Source of the DNA: JAMXLL01 sp035279875
Lineage (GTDB): Bacteria > Desulfobacterota > Binatia > Binatales > Binataceae
Assembly (NCBI GenBank): GCA_035279875.1
Contig: DATEGX010000328.1
Span: forward strand, 1 to 7,551
DNA length: 7,551 nucleotides
Reading direction: 5' to 3'
The notes under the pieces were generated by a model. It saw only the letters and a list, made by a program, of their open reading frames with translations. It was not told where the DNA came from and searched no databases. Position 1 is the stretch's first letter. The number at the start of each line of letters is the position of its first letter. Positions 6,071-7,551 of this stretch are shown here, one piece after another. Both the position numbers and the translations under genes were made by a program.

Positions 6071-7551
6071 ATGAATCAGATTTCGCGAAACATAGCGCTG
6101 TGGCTGGTAGTGGTGCTGATGGCGCTGCTGCTGATCAATTTTTTCGGCCGGACTCAGCACCAATCGCCTGAAATCATCTTCTCCGACTTCCTCAACGACG
6201 TCGAACACGGCACCGTCGCGGAGGTCACGATTCAGGGTAACCAGATCCAGGGCGAAACCTCGGCCGGTGACCATTTCAAGACCTATGCTCCGAGCGACCC
6301 CGGTTTGGTGCAGGAGTTGCGCGCCAAAGGGGTCAAAATTGCCGCCAAGCCGGTCGACAATGACCCTTGGTGGATGGAAATGCTGGTGCAATGGTTCCCG
6401 ATGCTGCTGCTGGTGGCGGTCTGGATCTTCTTCATGCGCCAGATGCAGATCGGCGGCGGCAAAGCGATGTCGTTCGGCAAAAGCCGGGCGAAACTGCTCA
6501 CGGAGAACACCCACAAGGTAACCTTCGCTGACGTCGCCGGGATCGACGAGGCCAAGGACGAACTGGAGGAGATAATCCAGTTCCTCAAGGATCCCAAGCG
6601 CTTTACCCGCCTCGGCGGGCGGATTCCAAAAGGCGTTCTGCTGGTTGGACCGCCGGGCACCGGCAAAACCCTGCTGGCGCGTGCGATCGCGGGTGAGGCA
6701 GGGGTGCCGTTCTTCTCGATTTCGGGTTCCGATTTTGTCGAGATGTTCGTTGGAGTCGGCGCCTCGCGGGTCCGCGACCTGTTCGTGCAGGGCAAGAAGC
6801 ACGCGCCCTGCATAATTTTCATCGACGAAATCGACGCCGTCGGGCGTCATCGCGGGGCCGGCCTGGGCGGCGGTCATGACGAGCGCGAGCAAACCCTCAA
6901 CCAATTGCTGGTCGAGATGGACGGGTTCGAAGCCAACGAGGGCGTTATCCTGGTCGCCGCGACCAACCGTCCCGACGTTCTCGATCCGGCGTTGCTGCGG
7001 CCGGGCCGTTTCGACCGGCGTGTCGTAGTGCCGCGTCCGGATGTTAAAGGACGTGAAGGTATCCTTAAAGTTCATACGAAGCGCGTACCATTGTCCGATG
7101 ATGTCGATATCATCAAATTGGCGCGCCAGACTCCCGGATTCGCAGGTGCTGACCTCGAGAACCTGGTGAACGAGGCTGCCTTGCTGGCGGCGCGACGCAG
7201 CAAGGACAAGGTCGAGATGTCCGACTTCGAGCTGGCCAAGGACAAGGTCCTGATGGGCGCGGAGCGGCGTTCGATGGTGATGTCGCTGCAGGAGCGGCGC
7301 AACACCGCCTATCATGAATCCGGCCATGCGCTGGTCGCGATGCTTCTTCCGGGCGCCGACCCGGTGCATAAAGTCACGATTATTCCGCGCGGAATGGCGC
7401 TCGGCGTGACCCAGCAACTGCCGCTGGACGACCGCTACACGTATTCGCGCGACTACCTGATGACTCGCCTCGCGATGATGTTCGGCGGGCGGGTGGCGGA
7501 GGAGCTGGTCTTCGAGCATATGACCACCGGCGCCGGCGACGATATCGAAAA
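6071..7551 (+). CDS. ftsH: ATP-dependent zinc metalloprotease FtsH (3' end outside window)
   Basis: Partial: 493 complete codons plus two bases, cut by the right edge; full-length FtsH is about 600-650 residues. FtsH is a hexameric membrane protease that extracts and degrades misfolded membrane proteins and short-lived regulators. Two membrane helices (about 8-25 and 104-123) flank a short periplasmic domain. The AAA+ domain shows Walker A GPPGTGKT (193-200), the pore loop FVGVG (226-230), Walker B IIFIDEID (248-255) and the second region of homology TNRPDVLDPALLRPGRFDR (298-316). The peptidase zinc motif HESGH is at 415-419. The third metal ligand is probably Asp491, three residues from the edge. 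The frame is open without interruption. ATG 6071 gives the usual N-terminus; upstream the frame holds no ATG, GTG or TTG before a stop at 6047. Only AGAG directly touching the ATG could act as a ribosome binding site, which is poor. It follows tilS, a common arrangement. Confidence 0.98.
   Translation, partial: MNQISRNIALWLVVVLMALLLINFFGRTQHQSPEIIFSDFLNDVEHGTVAEVTIQGNQIQGETSAGDHFKTYAPSDPGLVQELRAKGVKIAAKPVDNDPWWMEMLVQWFPMLLLVAVWIFFMRQMQIGGGKAMSFGKSRAKLLTENTHKVTFADVAGIDEAKDELEEIIQFLKDPKRFTRLGGRIPKGVLLVGPPGTGKTLLARAIAGEAGVPFFSISGSDFVEMFVGVGASRVRDLFVQGKKHAPCIIFIDEIDAVGRHRGAGLGGGHDEREQTLNQLLVEMDGFEANEGVILVAATNRPDVLDPALLRPGRFDRRVVVPRPDVKGREGILKVHTKRVPLSDDVDIIKLARQTPGFAGADLENLVNEAALLAARRSKDKVEMSDFELAKDKVLMGAERRSMVMSLQERRNTAYHESGHALVAMLLPGADPVHKVTIIPRGMALGVTQQLPLDDRYTYSRDYLMTRLAMMFGGRVAEELVFEHMTTGAGDDIE

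Noticed and set aside
6065..7519. Open frame of 484 codons on the minus strand opposite ftsH
   Set aside because: It is the antisense shadow of a highly conserved gene. The translation is rich in His, Gln and Arg, with no domain, and ftsH on the plus strand is complete in every expected motif.

Overview
The window is a gene-dense, GC-rich (about 60-65% by eye) piece of bacterial chromosome with every recognisable gene on the + strand. It holds ten genes and almost no non-coding DNA; the longest gap is about 54 bases, between ccmD and the J-protein gene. System I cytochrome c maturation genes with a short CcmH, a CcmI-like zinc-ribbon protein and the order ccmH-ccmI-like-ccmABCD suggest a Gram-negative bacterium of the broad deltaproteobacterial, Acidobacteria, Binatota or Rokubacteria type. 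This taxonomic placement is an inference from gene order and protein style; no marker in the window settles it.

Block 1 (1-3081) is the downstream part of a cytochrome c maturation operon. It contains the end of ccmH (cut by the window edge), a small membrane-anchored CcmI-like protein with a C-terminal zinc ribbon, and then ccmA, ccmB, ccmC and ccmD. Junctions are 1-base overlaps, 1-base gaps or 9 bases, so the genes are almost certainly co-transcribed and translationally coupled. CcmA and CcmB form the ABC transporter that, with CcmC and CcmD, loads haem onto the chaperone CcmE and releases it. CcmH acts later, on the apocytochrome thiols. ccmE and ccmF are absent here and are expected upstream.

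Block 2 (3136-6038) is a J-protein gene, a small MerR-like gene of CbpM type and tilS. The J-protein and CbpM-like gene look like a co-chaperone and its dedicated modulator. TilS makes the lysidine at position 34 of the AUA-reading tRNA-Ile and is essential in most bacteria. The gene starts overlap or nearly overlap the preceding stops.

Block 3 (6071-7551) is ftsH, the membrane AAA+ zinc protease, cut by the right edge just after the catalytic HESGH region. The tilS-ftsH neighbourhood is widespread in bacteria.

No CRISPR array, mobile element, RNA gene or clearly new system was found. The points most worth a second look are the J-protein that keeps only one of the two DnaJ zinc centres, the CcmI-like zinc-ribbon protein inside the ccm operon, and a possible leaderless start for ftsH.
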